Shown here piece after piece: positions 23,727 through 35,574 of a stretch of 64,000 bases of DNA. This stretch comes from Phymatolithon calcareum (taxonomy: Eukaryota > Rhodophyta > Florideophyceae > Hapalidiales). How positions within the stretch are numbered: the stretch's first letter is position 1; each line of letters opens with the position of its first letter. The position numbers were made by a program, and so were the translations under genes. Under the pieces are notes generated by a model. The model ran no database searches and had not been told where the DNA came from. It saw only the letters and a list, made by a program, of their open reading frames with translations. The stretch spans positions 1,116,001 to 1,180,000 of the forward strand of contig OZ345385.1 in assembly GCA_977006965.1 (NCBI GenBank). The letters run 5' to 3'.

Positions 23727-25888
23727 ACAATTGCACTTCTAAGATCTAATCAGTAGCGGGCTACAATGCCAGGAGCTTTAGATCTCCTATAGTGATATTT
23801 TCAAGAAGGACGTGAATATTGTAAAAAGAAAAACAGGAACCTCAGAAACTGCAAGTACGCGGAGCGCTCTATTGAGCCTGTCATGGCAGAAAAGTACTTC
23901 TTTTGCCCATGCGAACACCACCAGGAGACCTTACGAAAGAACCCAGCAAAGTATGAACTGGACATCGAAGAGACGATAAGAAAGGAGAAGGCTATAGACT
24001 GTCTTCTATTCTACAGCGTCTCCATATTCGATAATATGGAATGCGAAGAGTCTCTGTATTACGGATCAGAAGAACAAGTAACGGAAAGCTGCTCCCGTAT
24101 ATTCTTAGGAGTGTAAGTTACACTAATTGGTTGTTTATTGAAAAAGCTCAGTTACACTGTGTAACTGAGGGTTTTCAATAAACAGCGAATCAGTTTCTTT
24201 CAAAAAAACGTGACTCGTTGGCGTGGCAAGCACCGCAAGTCGGTTTTCCGGGCTTTCGCAGCGCGCAAGTGCTATCGCCCATATGCTCTCCTGAAGTATT
24301 GCCGCTCGTCCGATGAAAGTAGCGCAGAGCAAGAGGGTTGAACGAGAAACGAATTTCCAGCTTCCTCTCATTATTTGCTTTCAGCAGTATGGTACTAGAC
24401 TACATCCAGTACATTATTACTTTCAGACCTGCTCTGTGAAGCGCATAGATCAGCATTTTCAGTTCAGTCGTGCGAGCAACCGTTTCTACTAATGAGGTAT
24501 ACGAGCCGCCCAGTGAGACACAGAGCCCCAACGATATATATTTTTGTCTGTTTCATAATTGTAAAAGTCTTGGAGTGGCATGATGTGCACCGCTGAAGCA
24601 TCCATTTGAATGTCGAGGCAAGAGGAAATTTGTCCATTAATGAAATTCTCTTTCCTTGCATTGGTGAGCAAGAACCACTATGTATTGAATCATTCCAACT
24701 TTGTACTTTCCCCATGTGCAATCTTCAGAATCCACAGTCGGGTAATATAGCCGGGAGAACTCTGTCGATCATCTTCTCCAACTGTTGTAGATCACAAGGT
24801 GTATTAATGGAATGTGCACTGTATGTTAGTCAGGTAACTAACCGCTCATTGTGTTTTCACTCGCTGTTCACTGTTCGTTATCAAGTGAACCGATATTGAC
24901 AAAGACCGACACTAGTCTAATTATTGCACCGATAGTGCACCAATGCTGTCTCTACAACAACAAAAAAGGTTTTAGGGGTACAGAACGTCCGTCTTGGATG
25001 TAGATTGCTCCAATGCGAGACGGAAGTCTTCTTTGCAGCAGTAACTTGCTTAAGAGCTGTTCGAACACTTCTGTAGCAAATTGGTTGACGTTGAGGTGTT
25101 CTTGTTACTTTCGACGTCGCCACCCAGATTGAGTGCAGTGCCGGCCTAGAATTTGATTTTTATTATATCTGAGGCGTAGGGCTATTTTGGAGATGCTCTC
25201 AAAAATCCAAACCCGTCAACGACTAATATTATAGCAATTCTATCAATCACTGTTGTGCCTTTGCAGATGAGCCCGTTAGAAACGGCATTTCAGCACCTTA
25301 GAGAAGAGTCGTTCTCTTGCAGATAGTGCTGTTACGAACAGCGTATCAGAACTTTCTCTCTCTCTCAGACTGCTCATGATGAAGCCTGGACTCCCATATA
25401 AGATAGACCTAAGGCAGCTCTTAAGCAAAGAGGAAGAGATCCACAGGCACATTCATTCACCAACCAACGAGCCCAGCCTGGACGAGAACGTCGACCATTC
25501 TTCGGCTATCAAGGAGGCTTCCAAGGACGAGCTGACGGTGCTGCGGAATTCGAGAACTGAGGTCGAACACCAGATTACCAATGAGGCGCTCAATTTTCAC
25601 AGGAAATCTCGTATTTTCAAATGACTGCTACCGCGTACCATGCGGCGCTTGAGCAAGCGAAAGCTGCGGAATAGTAAGCTTTGCGAAGAATGGAAGCCAA
25701 TGAAACCCGAAATGGACACAAGTCACTTCTATTTGGAGCGCCGAGAAAAGATTGGAAACGAGCAAGAGGTTCTAAAAAGCAGCAGGTCAAAAAGTTATTT
25801 CTGTAACGTCTGCACCTGCAGCTTTCTAAATTTCTGAGATAATCGAGCTGGACGTCGAACATTAAGTGAACAATAAGTCTGTACAGTC
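23727..25888. other. Unassigned; small ORFs only
   Basis: Frames at 23883-24116 (77 codons, Cys/Glu rich) and 25376-25624 (82 codons, charged, helical) have no recognisable similarity. On the minus strand near 24480-24720 a degenerate stretch (IYRWGSVSHWAARIP) faintly recalls a copia RNase H, too weak to call. Confidence 0.3.
24132..24184. repeat. 26-bp hairpin with 1-nt loop
   Basis: TGTTTATTGAAAAAGCTCAG (to 24157) and its reverse complement (24159-24184) differ at two positions, with a single-base loop. Confidence 0.9.
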
Positions 25889-26135
25889 TTGCTTAAGCTT
25901 CTGACCGTAGCAAATTGCGGTGCTGGAGGATACAAACACATAGATCGAATCTTCGCTCAAGCTCAGTGGTCAAGATTGCCGGACAAACGTGATTGGACAT
26001 TGCAGATGATTGAAAAACTTCAGGAAGATATGCCTGCGGAACACGTAGCATTTTTGTTCAACGCGCGCAAGAAAAAGTTGGAAAAGAATGCAAAGCAATC
26101 ATCGCGAACCAATAATTAATACACTCTTCGGATGC
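25889..26135 (+). pseudogene. LTR-retrotransposon gag C-terminus, related to the 36-kb TRIM
   Basis: The frame ends ARKKKLEKNAKQSSRTNN stop, followed by TTAATACACTCTTCG. The TRIM-like element ends its coding part with RKKKLAKKAKQTLRIND stop and then the same TTAATACACTCTTCG (37041-37055). A capsid-like helical region precedes it (SRLPDKRDWTLQMIEKLQED). No LTR follows here, so the copy is cut off at about 26135. Confidence 0.6.
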
Positions 26136-27714
26136 AAGTAGTGTCTTTTTCATCCCAAAGAGAACACGCGTTCTCCGACAACCGCGAAAGAGTGCGCATT
26201 GCGTTTTGTTTGAGGACTTTATGCTCATTGCCAGGATCCATCTTGTTTAAGTCAGCCGAATGCTCTTCAACGAAACGCAGAAAGTCGGAAAAAATAAAGT
26301 TAAGTTCGTGCAATCCCCGTGCTTCCTCCGCGACACGATCCACAAGAGCGCTAATCTTGGCAGCACAAAGTTGTGACGACCTCGTCAAATGCAAACTGAA
26401 CGCATCCTCGTACAGAGCACGGAGCTTCTGATCCATGTTGGCGCCTGCGCGAGACGGATCATACACTTTCGTCAGCTTCGCGAGATTTGAACAAGCACTC
26501 CGAACTTGCGACATAAACGTAAACAAATCGAAAGACGGGTCTTGTAAATGTTGCGCCGCTTGCACAATAGGCGTAGAGAGTTCATTGAATCTATCTTCGA
26601 CCAGTTTCTCCCGATTTGCTGTCGTTGCCGGGCTTACTCGTTTCGACACCCGAGTGGTCCTTCTAGCACTAAAAACAGAGGCCAAAATCGAGCTGAACAG
26701 ACCGTTTTTCAGGACCGAAAGAAGAGACGGAGCAGCAGACGTTGTACATACGTGTTTATAGCTTAGAAAAATGGCCGCACTTTTCCAGATTTGGCAAAGC
26801 GAAGCAAAAAATCAGGAGGCGCTAGAAGTTGCCATACCTCCAATACTTGCTCTAAAGAATTCCAAAAGAGATCAAATTGGAGCTCCAATATCCATGCAAC
26901 AGATTCTTGACAGCTTGAATCTCCTTGACAGGCGGCTTTCACGTCCAGAAAAGAGTACCTAGCGAGCGTATGTAAGGGGTTTAGCAAGTGCTCACGTAAG
27001 TGAATTATCGAACGAAGGCCGCAGAACGATCAAAACAGTACAGGATTGCAGAGAATCACTCCGATCCATTTGTTCATCAAATTCACGGCGGGATTTGTGA
27101 ACCGCAGCAGCTTTGTCGAGATCAAAAGTGTCCAGAAAGCTGAGGAGGAGCACGTTAATCTTATCTGGAAAAATTTTCAACTGCCTTAGTACTGCCTTTT
27201 ACAGCGACATGCAATCAGATACAGCGGTGTCCATATCATCCCGGAGAGCTCTCAATCGCATCAGCAACAAAATATCGGCCGTTGGCAAAAGCCAAAAAAG
27301 GGAAGCCCCAATACGTGGTATATAAGAAAACGAGTGTCTTCCTTGTTCGATAATTTGCCACGCAGAATTCTTCAGAGGAGTAGATTCATGTCTCCGAATC
27401 TGACCAGCACGGGCCTTCGGTAGACTCAAAGGTTCTTCAATTGCGGCTTCCGCGATAAGTTCGTTACACAAATACTGAGCAGAGAAGCCTGCAAGGGGCT
27501 CCGAAATGGTCGACTTTTTCGTTCCAAACGTGCTTGCAGAGATTCGCGAAGGTTTCGTCCTTGCCTTAAGCACTTTTGGAAGAGAGGTCTGCAATTGTAC
27601 CGAAAGGAACGTACGCCGAATTACATTCTCCTTCACCAGTCGTTGAGGGTAAAGTCTGCTCTGCCATGATGCACGGTACTTGCAAGAGGACGTTTTCTGT
27701 GCGGCTGCCCGCAC
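26116..27714 (-). pseudogene. Unknown helix-rich protein, degenerate
   Basis: The longest frame (26116-26685, 189 codons) is strongly helical (ALYEDAFSLHLTRSSQLCAA, ISALVDRVAEEARGLHEL). Plausible upstream continuations lie in other frames at 26763-27180 (NVLLLSFLDTFDLDKAAAVH) and 27199-27714. The style recalls subunits of tethering complexes such as COG or exocyst, but I cannot name it. Multiple frame changes make it a probable pseudogene. Confidence 0.4.
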
Positions 27715-27818
27715 GACTTTTCGATACTTTGCGGGCCCACTACTGTAACAGGCTGCCTGGAAATTTGATGCAAATTAATCATACCTTATCATTCGCGGGT
27801 GTCACCATTTTGCTCACA

Positions 27819-28265
27819 ATGAGCAGATACCCTAGTATACGATCTGTACCTGCGCCGACTTTACGCACCTTACGTTCGGCGGCAAAACCCAGTGCAAAGT
27901 CCTCAACCCAGCCGGTTGAAAAGAACTCAAGACGTTTTCAACCGGTTGACCAATTTGCGAGTGAACGCCCGCTGCGCATCATGGTGATGTCGGGCGGTAC
28001 GCTTGTGCAAGCACCAGTTTCTTTGGACGACTTCGGATTTCCGAAATTGGCCGTTATCTCACGTAACCAGTTCTCTCCACCCGACTGGTGTGCTGATGCT
28101 CCGAATCTACTTTACGCGTTCTACGAGCGCAATCACGATGGCTTTGAAATCGGATGGATTCGGTTTCGACAATATCCATTTCTAATCGTTCGACGCGACC
28201 TTGGTGCGGTACATGTATTCCTCGGTCATCCCACAATTTCATGTCAACATGCCGTCAATGCTTGA
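27819..28265 (+). CDS. Hypothetical protein, 148 codons
   Basis: An unbroken frame from ATG 27819. A basic, serine-rich N-terminus leads to a compact-looking region (LRIMVMSGGTLVQAPVSLDD, NLLYAFYERNHDGFEIGWIR, VRRDLGAVHVFLGHP). There is no signal peptide or membrane helix. I do not recognise it, and it may itself be a truncated piece of a larger gene. Confidence 0.4.
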   Translation: MSRYPSIRSVPAPTLRTLRSAAKPSAKSSTQPVEKNSRRFQPVDQFASERPLRIMVMSGGTLVQAPVSLDDFGFPKLAVISRNQFSPPDWCADAPNLLYAFYERNHDGFEIGWIRFRQYPFLIVRRDLGAVHVFLGHPTISCQHAVNA

Positions 28266-28484
28266 AGCGAGAAGTACAAGTTTTGTTACATTATGGACTT
28301 GCAGTCGTCCACCGGAACCTAAATTAATAACGAGTTGATTCCCACATCCGTATGGACTAAACTCCCGGCAAGGGCTAGAGTGAAGTTTGGAAATTAAGCA
28401 AGCATATTCGCATTCTGCAAATACCTGCTCACAAATCCTGATGCTCCACCTGGTTCACTCATCCCGCCGCCACTTCTACCCCCG

Positions 28485-29438
28485 ATGGCGAGACCAGTTG
28501 CCAACCAAGTCATCCCAACTGAACAAGGAAGCCCTCCTCCTGTCGCTTACCCTTCTCCCCCACCACTAAGTCCGCCACCTGGACGTCCGTTCTCAGGTGG
28601 ACCTGATGCACCGCGACGTCGGAGCCCCTCACCCGGTCGTCATCAGTTCCCTGGTCCGGGTACACTACGACGACGCAGTCCATCACCTGGTCGTAATCGC
28701 CCTTTCCCTGGACCCGGCACCCCGCGACGCCGAAGTCCATCACCGGGGCGTAGTCGTGGAGGTATGCGGTCGTTCTCTCCTCGTCGTCGCTCACCGGGCC
28801 CTGTATATGGAGAACAGCGAGGATGCCCGCAAGGCAGAGGACCATCGCCTCACAGAGGAGGTTCACCTCTTCGAGGAGGGTTCGGAGGAGATCGTGGCGG
28901 AGGAGGTGGCCGATTTCCACGTGGTCCTCCCTCTGGTCAGGATCGGTTTAGACGTGGTGGTGACCGGTTTCGTCCACCGCATGATGCCGATCGTTTTCCA
29001 CCTCGTAATAGGAAATTTGACGATCGCGGAGGGAATAGGGGGACCGCGCAGAGATGGTGGACGTGAATCAGCCGGAGAACTTGAGCGTCGTGGATCATTT
29101 CCTGGGGATTATGCCGTGGTCCTCCCAGGGATGATCGTAGAAGTCCTGCAGGGGATTTCGATGGACGCGGACCACCTCCAGGTCGCTTTGATGATCGAGG
29201 ACCTCCTAGAGAGTATGATGATCGTGGAGAGCTTGGTGATTATCCTAACCGGGGAGGACGGGACGATCGCGGCCCAATGCATGGAGGATTTGATGGATGT
29301 GGCGGGCCGCCGCATGATGACTTTGGTGACCGCGGCCGTGGTTTTCGACGCGATGATGGATACAGGGATGGGCGTGACAGAGGTCGTGGGGATGGAAGGG
29401 AAGGGTATGAAGGTAGATGTGGTTATGGTGGGAGAGAT
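28485..29438 (+). pseudogene. SR/RGG-repeat RNA-binding-type protein, frames disturbed
   Basis: ATG 28485 opens a proline-rich N-terminus, then four RRRSPSPGR-type repeats (SR-like, candidate kinase sites), then a glycine/arginine region (GGFGGDRGGGGGRFPRG). At about 29030-29040, beside a GGGGG run, the RGG-like reading moves by one frame (GGRESAGELERRGSFPGDY). It returns near 29115 and continues as RGPP/DDRG/GYRDGRDRGRGDGRE to 29435. Two compensating one-base shifts suggest either real decay or homopolymer sequencing errors. No RRM is visible. Such proteins bind RNA or act in splicing or condensates; no specific role is claimed. Confidence 0.55.
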
Positions 29439-29504
29439 AAATTTCGAGACGGGCGTGGCGGGAGGGATGAATTCATCCCTCCCGCCACGCCCGTCTTGAA
29501 ATTT
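29439..29504. repeat. 66-bp palindrome with no spacer, ending the RGG coding region
   Basis: The arms 29439-29471 and 29472-29504 are reverse complements over 33 bp with one mismatch, meeting at GGATGAA/TTCATCC. The left arm encodes part of the RGG repeat (DGRGGRDEF); the right arm is its mirror image. Coding sense changes across it. Confidence 0.93.
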
Positions 29505-30190
29505 ACCCAGGGTGTGATGCCAAATGATGGTCGGGTCCGGTTATCTTCGGTGTGGATGGCACAGTGGAGAACCTCGAATACGAGCACAAGTTCGTCGACC
29601 CCAATGATCCTGAGGCCCCTCTGTCGACATCCTTCTCGATGTGGCCGGCAATCCCGACAAGCTTGATATGTTAGTCGTCTGCTCGGTGACCGACAAGTGC
29701 CAAGTCGCCTGCTTCCACCGCGATAAGACCATCGCCGAAATGCACGTCACTTGCATCGGTCAGGTGGCGGCGAATTCATTGGCGAGTGATTCAAATCTGA
29801 AAATCATCAATCACGTGCAAAGGAGAAGTCCTTGATGGAAGTCTAAGTCGGCATGCACAAAGGCATATCCGGGTATCTGGCTTCGTCCATGAGGGATCCA
29901 CTATCGCGCTGCGCAACATGGAGCAGTACCATGCCGCGAAAAGAACGCATATACGGATGCACCACACCAAGGTCGAGATGGAATCGCGTGCACGTGTCAT
30001 GCGTGGGAATGATGCATTCTTGGCCGTTGTACCCTTATGGGAGATTCGGCCTTTTGAGATGACGGTGAGAAGTAAAATGCGAATTTGCTTGTGTGCTGAT
30101 TTTAGGGAGAAGGAGAAGGACGATCTCATCGACATTTGCCGTCACGTCATGTGTCGCAACAACAAATTGGTTCACTACGCTGTTCCATGA
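29505..30190 (+). other. Coding-like remnant of unknown function
   Basis: Plus-strand pieces in changing frames look like one former protein: FGVDGTVENLEYEHKFVDPN, LLDVAGNPDKLDMLVVCSVT, QVACFHRDKTIAEMHVTC, and near 29900-30180 VEMESRARVMRGNDAFLAVV and DDLIDICRHVMCRNNKLVHY. At least two frameshifts separate them. I do not recognise the family. Confidence 0.35.
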
Positions 30191-32291
30191 AAATGCGTTA
30201 AAGTGCGACGGACGGATCAGATGTAGAGAAGTACCCGGAAGTACAAATTTGGATGCAGTTATACTACTCGTTCTGGGATTCGGCGATTATGCGGAACCTC
30301 ATGATTGGATTTGAATTCTTGTCGGTCTTCGTGTGATGTAACCGCGGAACAGTAATATGTATCTATTCAGAAGTACTCAAAAGCTCACCCCAATCTTGAG
30401 AAGAAGTAGACTCACTATTTATTCCATCATGAAAACTAAATGGCGTACAGTAGATAAACAAGAGAAATCAAAGCACTGCGTCTGCAATCGGTGTCCGTTG
30501 ACAACCCATTTAATTTCATCTTGTTACTCCCGTTCCATGAGGACCTCCATGCAGTTCCATACCGCATCATCCACGACTGCTTCCCAAGAGCATGCTCGCG
30601 CCACATGACCGCGCCTTCCCGACCTGACTCCCGGCTGTTTGTATTTGCGGTCCCCCATGCCACATGTCCCCACTCCGCAACATGTTACGCCCACCCGCAT
30701 ACCCTTGGACGCGCATCCGTCTGCTCTTAAGCCTAAGCACCATGTTATCGCACTTGCAAGAAGCGGAGAGTGCGGAATGTCATAGAACTGCAGTTTCGCC
30801 CGCGATGTGGTCGGACGCGAATATGAAGGTGTGAGACTGCGCGACATACACAATACAATTGCCCAACACCACCCGCGACACACCTACATTAAAGCCGCGC
30901 TCGTTGCGGAGGGCGCCGTTGCCGATGCGACGGACAAACTCATCCAGCACGGAAAACTCGACGTTATGACCTATGTTGTCGTACTGTGCACAAGAGTTTC
31001 CTCTACATACCAAAATAAACTGGCCGCCACGGGATACGGGTGCATGTGCAAGCGCCATAAGAACTACGCGGAGACGGGTATACGCGTTGTTTAGTGGCCA
31101 TTGCTCAATGAGAATACTCCGGAAAGACTGCATACGCAATGGAGACATTGTTGCGCAAAAGAGGAGCGGCATAGAAGCAGAGAGCACGCAATATGTGCTG
31201 CCATTTCAGGAAAGCCACGTCTCTTGTTTCTCATCGAGTGTTGTATCCTGTTCTTATATAGTTTCTCTTTTTTCGCGTTCCGTAGTCCAGAGAACGGGTT
31301 ATGTTAGCCAGTTTGGAATCCATTTTCAATGGCAGAAAACCAGTTTCCGTGTAGATGATGCGTTTTAGACAATTTGTACTTTGTTGTTGTCAAGCATCTC
31401 TTACTGAAGATTACCATTCGATGCGACGGCAAGTGGCCGAGCATGTCCTCTATACGTTTTTGTGGCATCCACAGTCCGTAGAGTATTAATGCACGGTCTC
31501 CTGCCTCCATAAAAAGCAGATTTGCACGCAAAACTGCTTTATCATAAAGGAAACACAACATGATGATGATGATCATCATCATGTTGTGTTTCATGATGTT
31601 GTGTTTCCTTCACACTTCAACCGTCTACAGCATAACACCAGAAGTGCTTAGTCTCAGAGCCGTTTGCAGTGAGTAAAAAGCTTTACCTACTGTACATGCT
31701 ACACACCCCTGTGGAATCAAAAAGCAAAATTAAGTTTTAAATTATGGAGAAAATCCGTGGCATCGACCTCGACACCCAACTCCAATCTGTTCGATTTGCT
31801 GACACTGTCTTTCACGAGCCAGTACCGTTACACTGTTAGTATAACGGAGTAGTCTAGCATCATGTTAGCCTACTCCATGAAGCGAAACCCCTAGATGATC
31901 TACGGCTTTCGCTTCACGCACACCCTTTTCATGGGTATTTATACCAATATTGGACCTCAGAGCTCCGGTGGATTGCTATCCACACGGCAAGGCCAAAAAA
32001 AATTGAAGAATCTGGCATTGTGCATGCTATTCCCTACTGTATGGTGGTGAACTGTGCCGAGTGCTACTGTACAGCAGAACTTCGGAAAACCATATTACGG
32101 AAATACAGTATTTTCAGATGGAATGTTCTGCCACCGCTGCCACGATTTGTGGAAGCAAAAGAAACTGGACTACAGTACAGTATTGGATAGCCGCTGTAAC
32201 GGAAGATCGACGTGCTCGGAAGAATGCTAGCTTTTTCGTGGTTTGATGGTGCGATACTGTACGAGTACGTGTCACCAACTTTAGGGAGCCA
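30191..32291. other. Unassigned; contains a palindromic fold-back
   Basis: No gene is recognisable. At 31550-31592 GAAACACAACATGATGATGA and its reverse complement flank TGA, and a third partial copy of the right arm follows to 31609. At about 31877-31917 an imperfect hairpin (TGAAGCGAAA/TTTCGCTTCA) occurs. From 32036 TACTGTACAGTA-type motifs reappear. Confidence 0.4.
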
Positions 32292-32858
32292 TTGAAATAC
32301 GGCTACAAAGACCCTCATTTCGAGGAAGTCAACAGCATGGAAATAACTCCAAGGTCCTCTTCACCCAAGTCTCCGGAATTTCTACGTTCGAGCTCGATAA
32401 ACGACGACCCGCTCTCATCCGAACATCCCCGCCTCCTTTCACTAGATCTAGCGAGTGGCACATCGCCTCTTGCACTTTCAGTGAGAAACCAAAGCAGCGA
32501 GGAAACCAATGAGCAGGAAACCGATATTGCCGGTAGTCCGAAATTGGCACCAAAAATGCTCTTATGGCACAAAGCACTTGAAATCCAGTCATGATCTGAC
32601 TGACAATTGGGAGCGGAGGGACGAGAAGATCTGTGGGCTGGGCTTACAAAAGAAAAAGACAAGGAAATCGCTCGTCTCAGAGAAAACGCTGAGAAATACT
32701 CTCAAAAAACTTCTGGGCTGCAGCGGAAAGTTGCTGAGGACGCACAGGAGATTAATCGACTGCGGACTTTTATTCAAAACGCCGAAAGGGAATCTGTTGA
32801 AAGTTTCCAACTCATAATGAATGAGGCAGGGAAGCGATTGAAAGCTTCCCACGAATGA
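32292..32858 (+). pseudogene. Coiled-coil protein fragment
   Basis: A serine-rich frame (32292-32594) ends in a stop and is followed, after a frame change, by a strongly charged coiled coil (DKEIARLRENAEKYSQKTSG, LQRKVAEDAQEINRLRTFIQ) that ends at 32858. Heptad spacing is visible, but there is nothing to name the protein. Probably broken. Confidence 0.4.
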
Positions 32859-32866
32859 TACTGTAA

Positions 32867-33003
32867 TGGGCGTATCCAGTAATTCCCAGTTTTCCACTCT
32901 GTCCAGGAGTGACCTATCCTGGACACTTTCCCGCTTGATTCAAGAACTTTCACTGGCAGTGGAAGCAAAATAGTGGGCAAGTGTGAATTCCTGGATACGC
33001 CCA
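32867..33003. mobile_element. 137-bp MITE-like element
   Basis: TGGGCGTATCCAG (32867-32879) and CTGGATACGCCCA (32991-33003) are perfect 13-bp terminal inverted repeats, extended by AATTC with one mismatch. An inner hairpin GTCCAGGA/TCCTGGAC lies near 32901-32923. No coding capacity. The flanks show TA-rich bases but no unambiguous target duplication. Confidence 0.7.
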
Positions 33004-33348
33004 ATAGATCACGAATGTACAGTATTACTGTATCCAATAGTTTTCAGCATTAATTCAAACAATATTTTGATAAATCTAGAGCAGCTTGTGACCCTACAGT
33101 AATTCTGTCGCACCCCGTCGATAAGACAAGAGCTTTCCGAGAATTGCCATCGTGCCTTGTCCCAATTACTGTCCTTCTGAAATTGACAGCATACAGAAGC
33201 GCACTTTAGCGCTATTCCTATCGATGCTTACAAAAAGCCCGCAGGCCTGTTATGTGGCATATATTTCCTCATTCTGCGACAAAATGCAAATTCGGCGACT
33301 TCTCGCTCCGCAAGCATTCCTTCAGGTCTGGTTTCATTGTTTTGCAAT
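33004..33348. other. Nothing recognised
   Basis: TACAGTA-type motifs persist at 33015-33035 and 33090; otherwise I see nothing. Confidence 0.4.
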
Positions 33349-34686
33349 TCAGCAATCGGGGACTGCCGTTCTCGGAGTTTTGTCTTTCGTTCGCAGCACC
33401 ATGCATGGCGCACCAACTGGGGCTAGAATCGGGATTACCGGTGCTATCTGTGCGTTCCAGTGATGCAGCGGAAGTTGCTGGTGTGCGGAAACTGTCTCCA
33501 ACTTTGCATTGCTCTCTATTTCAGCAGCGGCTCTCTTCGCCGAACGCAAATCTTCACCGGTACAGCAAAACTCCAATCTCCCTTGCTCGATACATTTCCC
33601 AAGGGACAAAAAATCCGCAACAGCTGTCTCAGCTTCCCTCATCACAGGAACGCATTCCTCCACCGCATCCACAAATCGCCGTTGCCACGCGTCCGCAGCA
33701 CCAGCACTTGTTGCTGCTACATCATGAATCACAGCGACACTAGCAACACGTCGCGATATCGCCGCGCGAATCAAGGGAAGTGGAAGAGGCGGTGCCCGAA
33801 CCATGAGCTGTGCATTGGCGCCCCCGCATGTTCGCTGGGACTCAAACTCAAGGGCAAATCTCGCGCCAATGAACGAACGGAAAATGCCACCGGAGTGCGA
33901 TTTTACGTTTAAAGGACGAAGAGATTCTACCAATGCCGCTGTCGACACCGGTGCAGACAGTCGCGCGTTTCGGAAACAGGATGGTGTCAACCCATGAGCT
34001 TACCGCGCGCCGCGCAAGCGGAGATGGCCGCTGTCAGGAACGCGTGATGTGGTAGGCGCGGAGAATGTTAGAATATCTAACACCACATCCGTCGCAAGCG
34101 ACATTGTCAGCTCCCCATGAAGCCCAGATGCCGTACCAGAGCATTGCGAACATATGGTTGTAGAAGACGCAAGGGTATGATGCAGGTTTAAGCCCGCATG
34201 CAAAGGACTGTGAGACGTCAATGCAACCGGAAACGATACTACTGTCTCCCCAGCAAGAGGAAGTTCGGGCAATGGGGCGATGAGTTGCGTGGTAATTGCA
34301 GTCTTCTGCGTTCTTACTCTCACAAGGACTGTTTATGTCTAGCATGACATCGTTTCCAGTTGTCTCCGATGGGCTCTTGGTATTCGCTTTTTCCGTACTC
34401 AACGAATGATCATTAATAGTGAGGTGCAGGCTCCAGCCAGCTCGGACTGCAATTGTGCACTTGTTTTTAAGGTGGGCATTAATGAATGTGCTGACGCCCA
34501 CCCACGTTGCGCTAATAAAAAACGGCGGACTTTCAGGGGCCCGGGCTGAAGAATCAGAGAATGTACACCCGATTGCGGCAACGCCAGCTTTCCCGCCTTC
34601 TTCTTTTTTGACTTAACTCTGTTATGAAAAGCGAAAAGAAGCGCCGCTTGTTCGTATTCGGCGCGGCGCACATTTTCACATGTCAC
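33349..34686 (-). other. Coding-like minus-strand remnant of unknown protein
   Basis: Consecutive minus-strand frames look like pieces of one protein: 34399-34686 (KSKKKKAGKLALPQSG), 34323-34501 (FINAHLKNKCTIAVRAGWSL, LHLTINDHSL), 34000-34323 (GLNLHHTLASSTTICSQCSG) and 33349-33990 (AWQRRFVDAVEECVPVMREA). The composition is natural, with few low-complexity runs, but frames change repeatedly. I do not recognise the family. Confidence 0.35.
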
Positions 34687-34869
34687 GGACCTTGACCAGC
34701 TCTACAAATCTTTCTAAAGGCGCTATTGAAGACAAGAAACTCCCCTTGTCGAAAAATCTTTCTCAAGGAGTAGGTGTCGCTGTCCTGAAACGGGAAAGGG
34801 GTTGACTCTTCCGAGAAATGCGTAGCAGAATGGTCTAAAGTGGTACCATTGCTTCATGTGTTCCGTTCT

Positions 34870-35574
34870 CATCTCAAGCATTCGCCCCTGCAGATCCAGT
34901 CGTCGTTGTGCATGGCGTCCGTCAAATGGTGGGCTACGGTTTCTACATTGTCAATAACAGTTTCCAGGTTTGACTTTTTCGACTTGGAGTGCTCCATGAA
35001 TTCGATATAGAAAACGTCATTGAACGACGACTACGCGATGTATTGGCCCTGCGTTCAAATCTAGGATTCCCTAATGCAGACACAGATGCGTTCCGCATTG
35101 TAAACGGGGAGGGAGATCGTTTCAGCGTACTGACAGACGACTTTTATTCCAACGTCGAGCTTAGCGGCTTGGACTGAACGACCGTGCTGTCGAACTCGGC
35201 GAAGGGAATGCTTGTCTTAATGGTGTGTCGGATTATATGCAATTTATTCAGAATGACATATTCAAGGTTTTGACTGTTCGTCCTGCAGACGAGAATTTTG
35301 ACGTCGTTGTTTGTGACCCGCCGAAACTTGCGCGGAATAATTGCTGCTTCGAGCGGGACGGAAATATCGCTCGCTTAATGCGTCGGCAATGAAGCGTGTT
35401 CGATAGGGCGGACTTTCGTACAGTGCGGCTGTCGCCCGGGAGATATATCTGTTATTGAAACTGTGCAGAAAGCTGCTGAAGATGTTGGGAGAGATGTGGA
35501 TCTGTTTTTTTACCGCATCGGATCATCCTGTGGCGCCAGATGCCCTTGATGGCGATTTTTAACTGCATGTCTCT
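34870..35574 (+). pseudogene. RlmI-type rRNA (cytosine-5) methyltransferase remnant
   Basis: The family (COG1092, bacterial and plastid type) methylates 23S rRNA using S-adenosylmethionine. ADPVVVVHGVRQMVGYGFY matches the N-terminal PUA domain. LHEFDIENVIERRLRDVLAL and TDAFRIVNGEGDRFSVLTDD match the linker (NGEGDxLxGLxxD). After SGLD about 130 residues are missing, including the SAM-binding GGF loop, and the sequence resumes at LNDRAVELGEGNACLNG, FIQNDIFKVL and DVVVCDPPKLARN (DPPKxA). ASDHPVAPDALDGDF stands for the C-terminal SDHP motif in another frame. A TRIM-like element interrupts the last codons, and the tail may resume at 37340. Clearly dead. Confidence 0.8.

Noticed and set aside
28597-29499. 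Plus-strand 300-codon frame overlapping the RGG region
   Set aside because: It is mostly a shadow of the RGG/SR repeat codons in another frame; only about 29035-29115 reads RGG-like in it.
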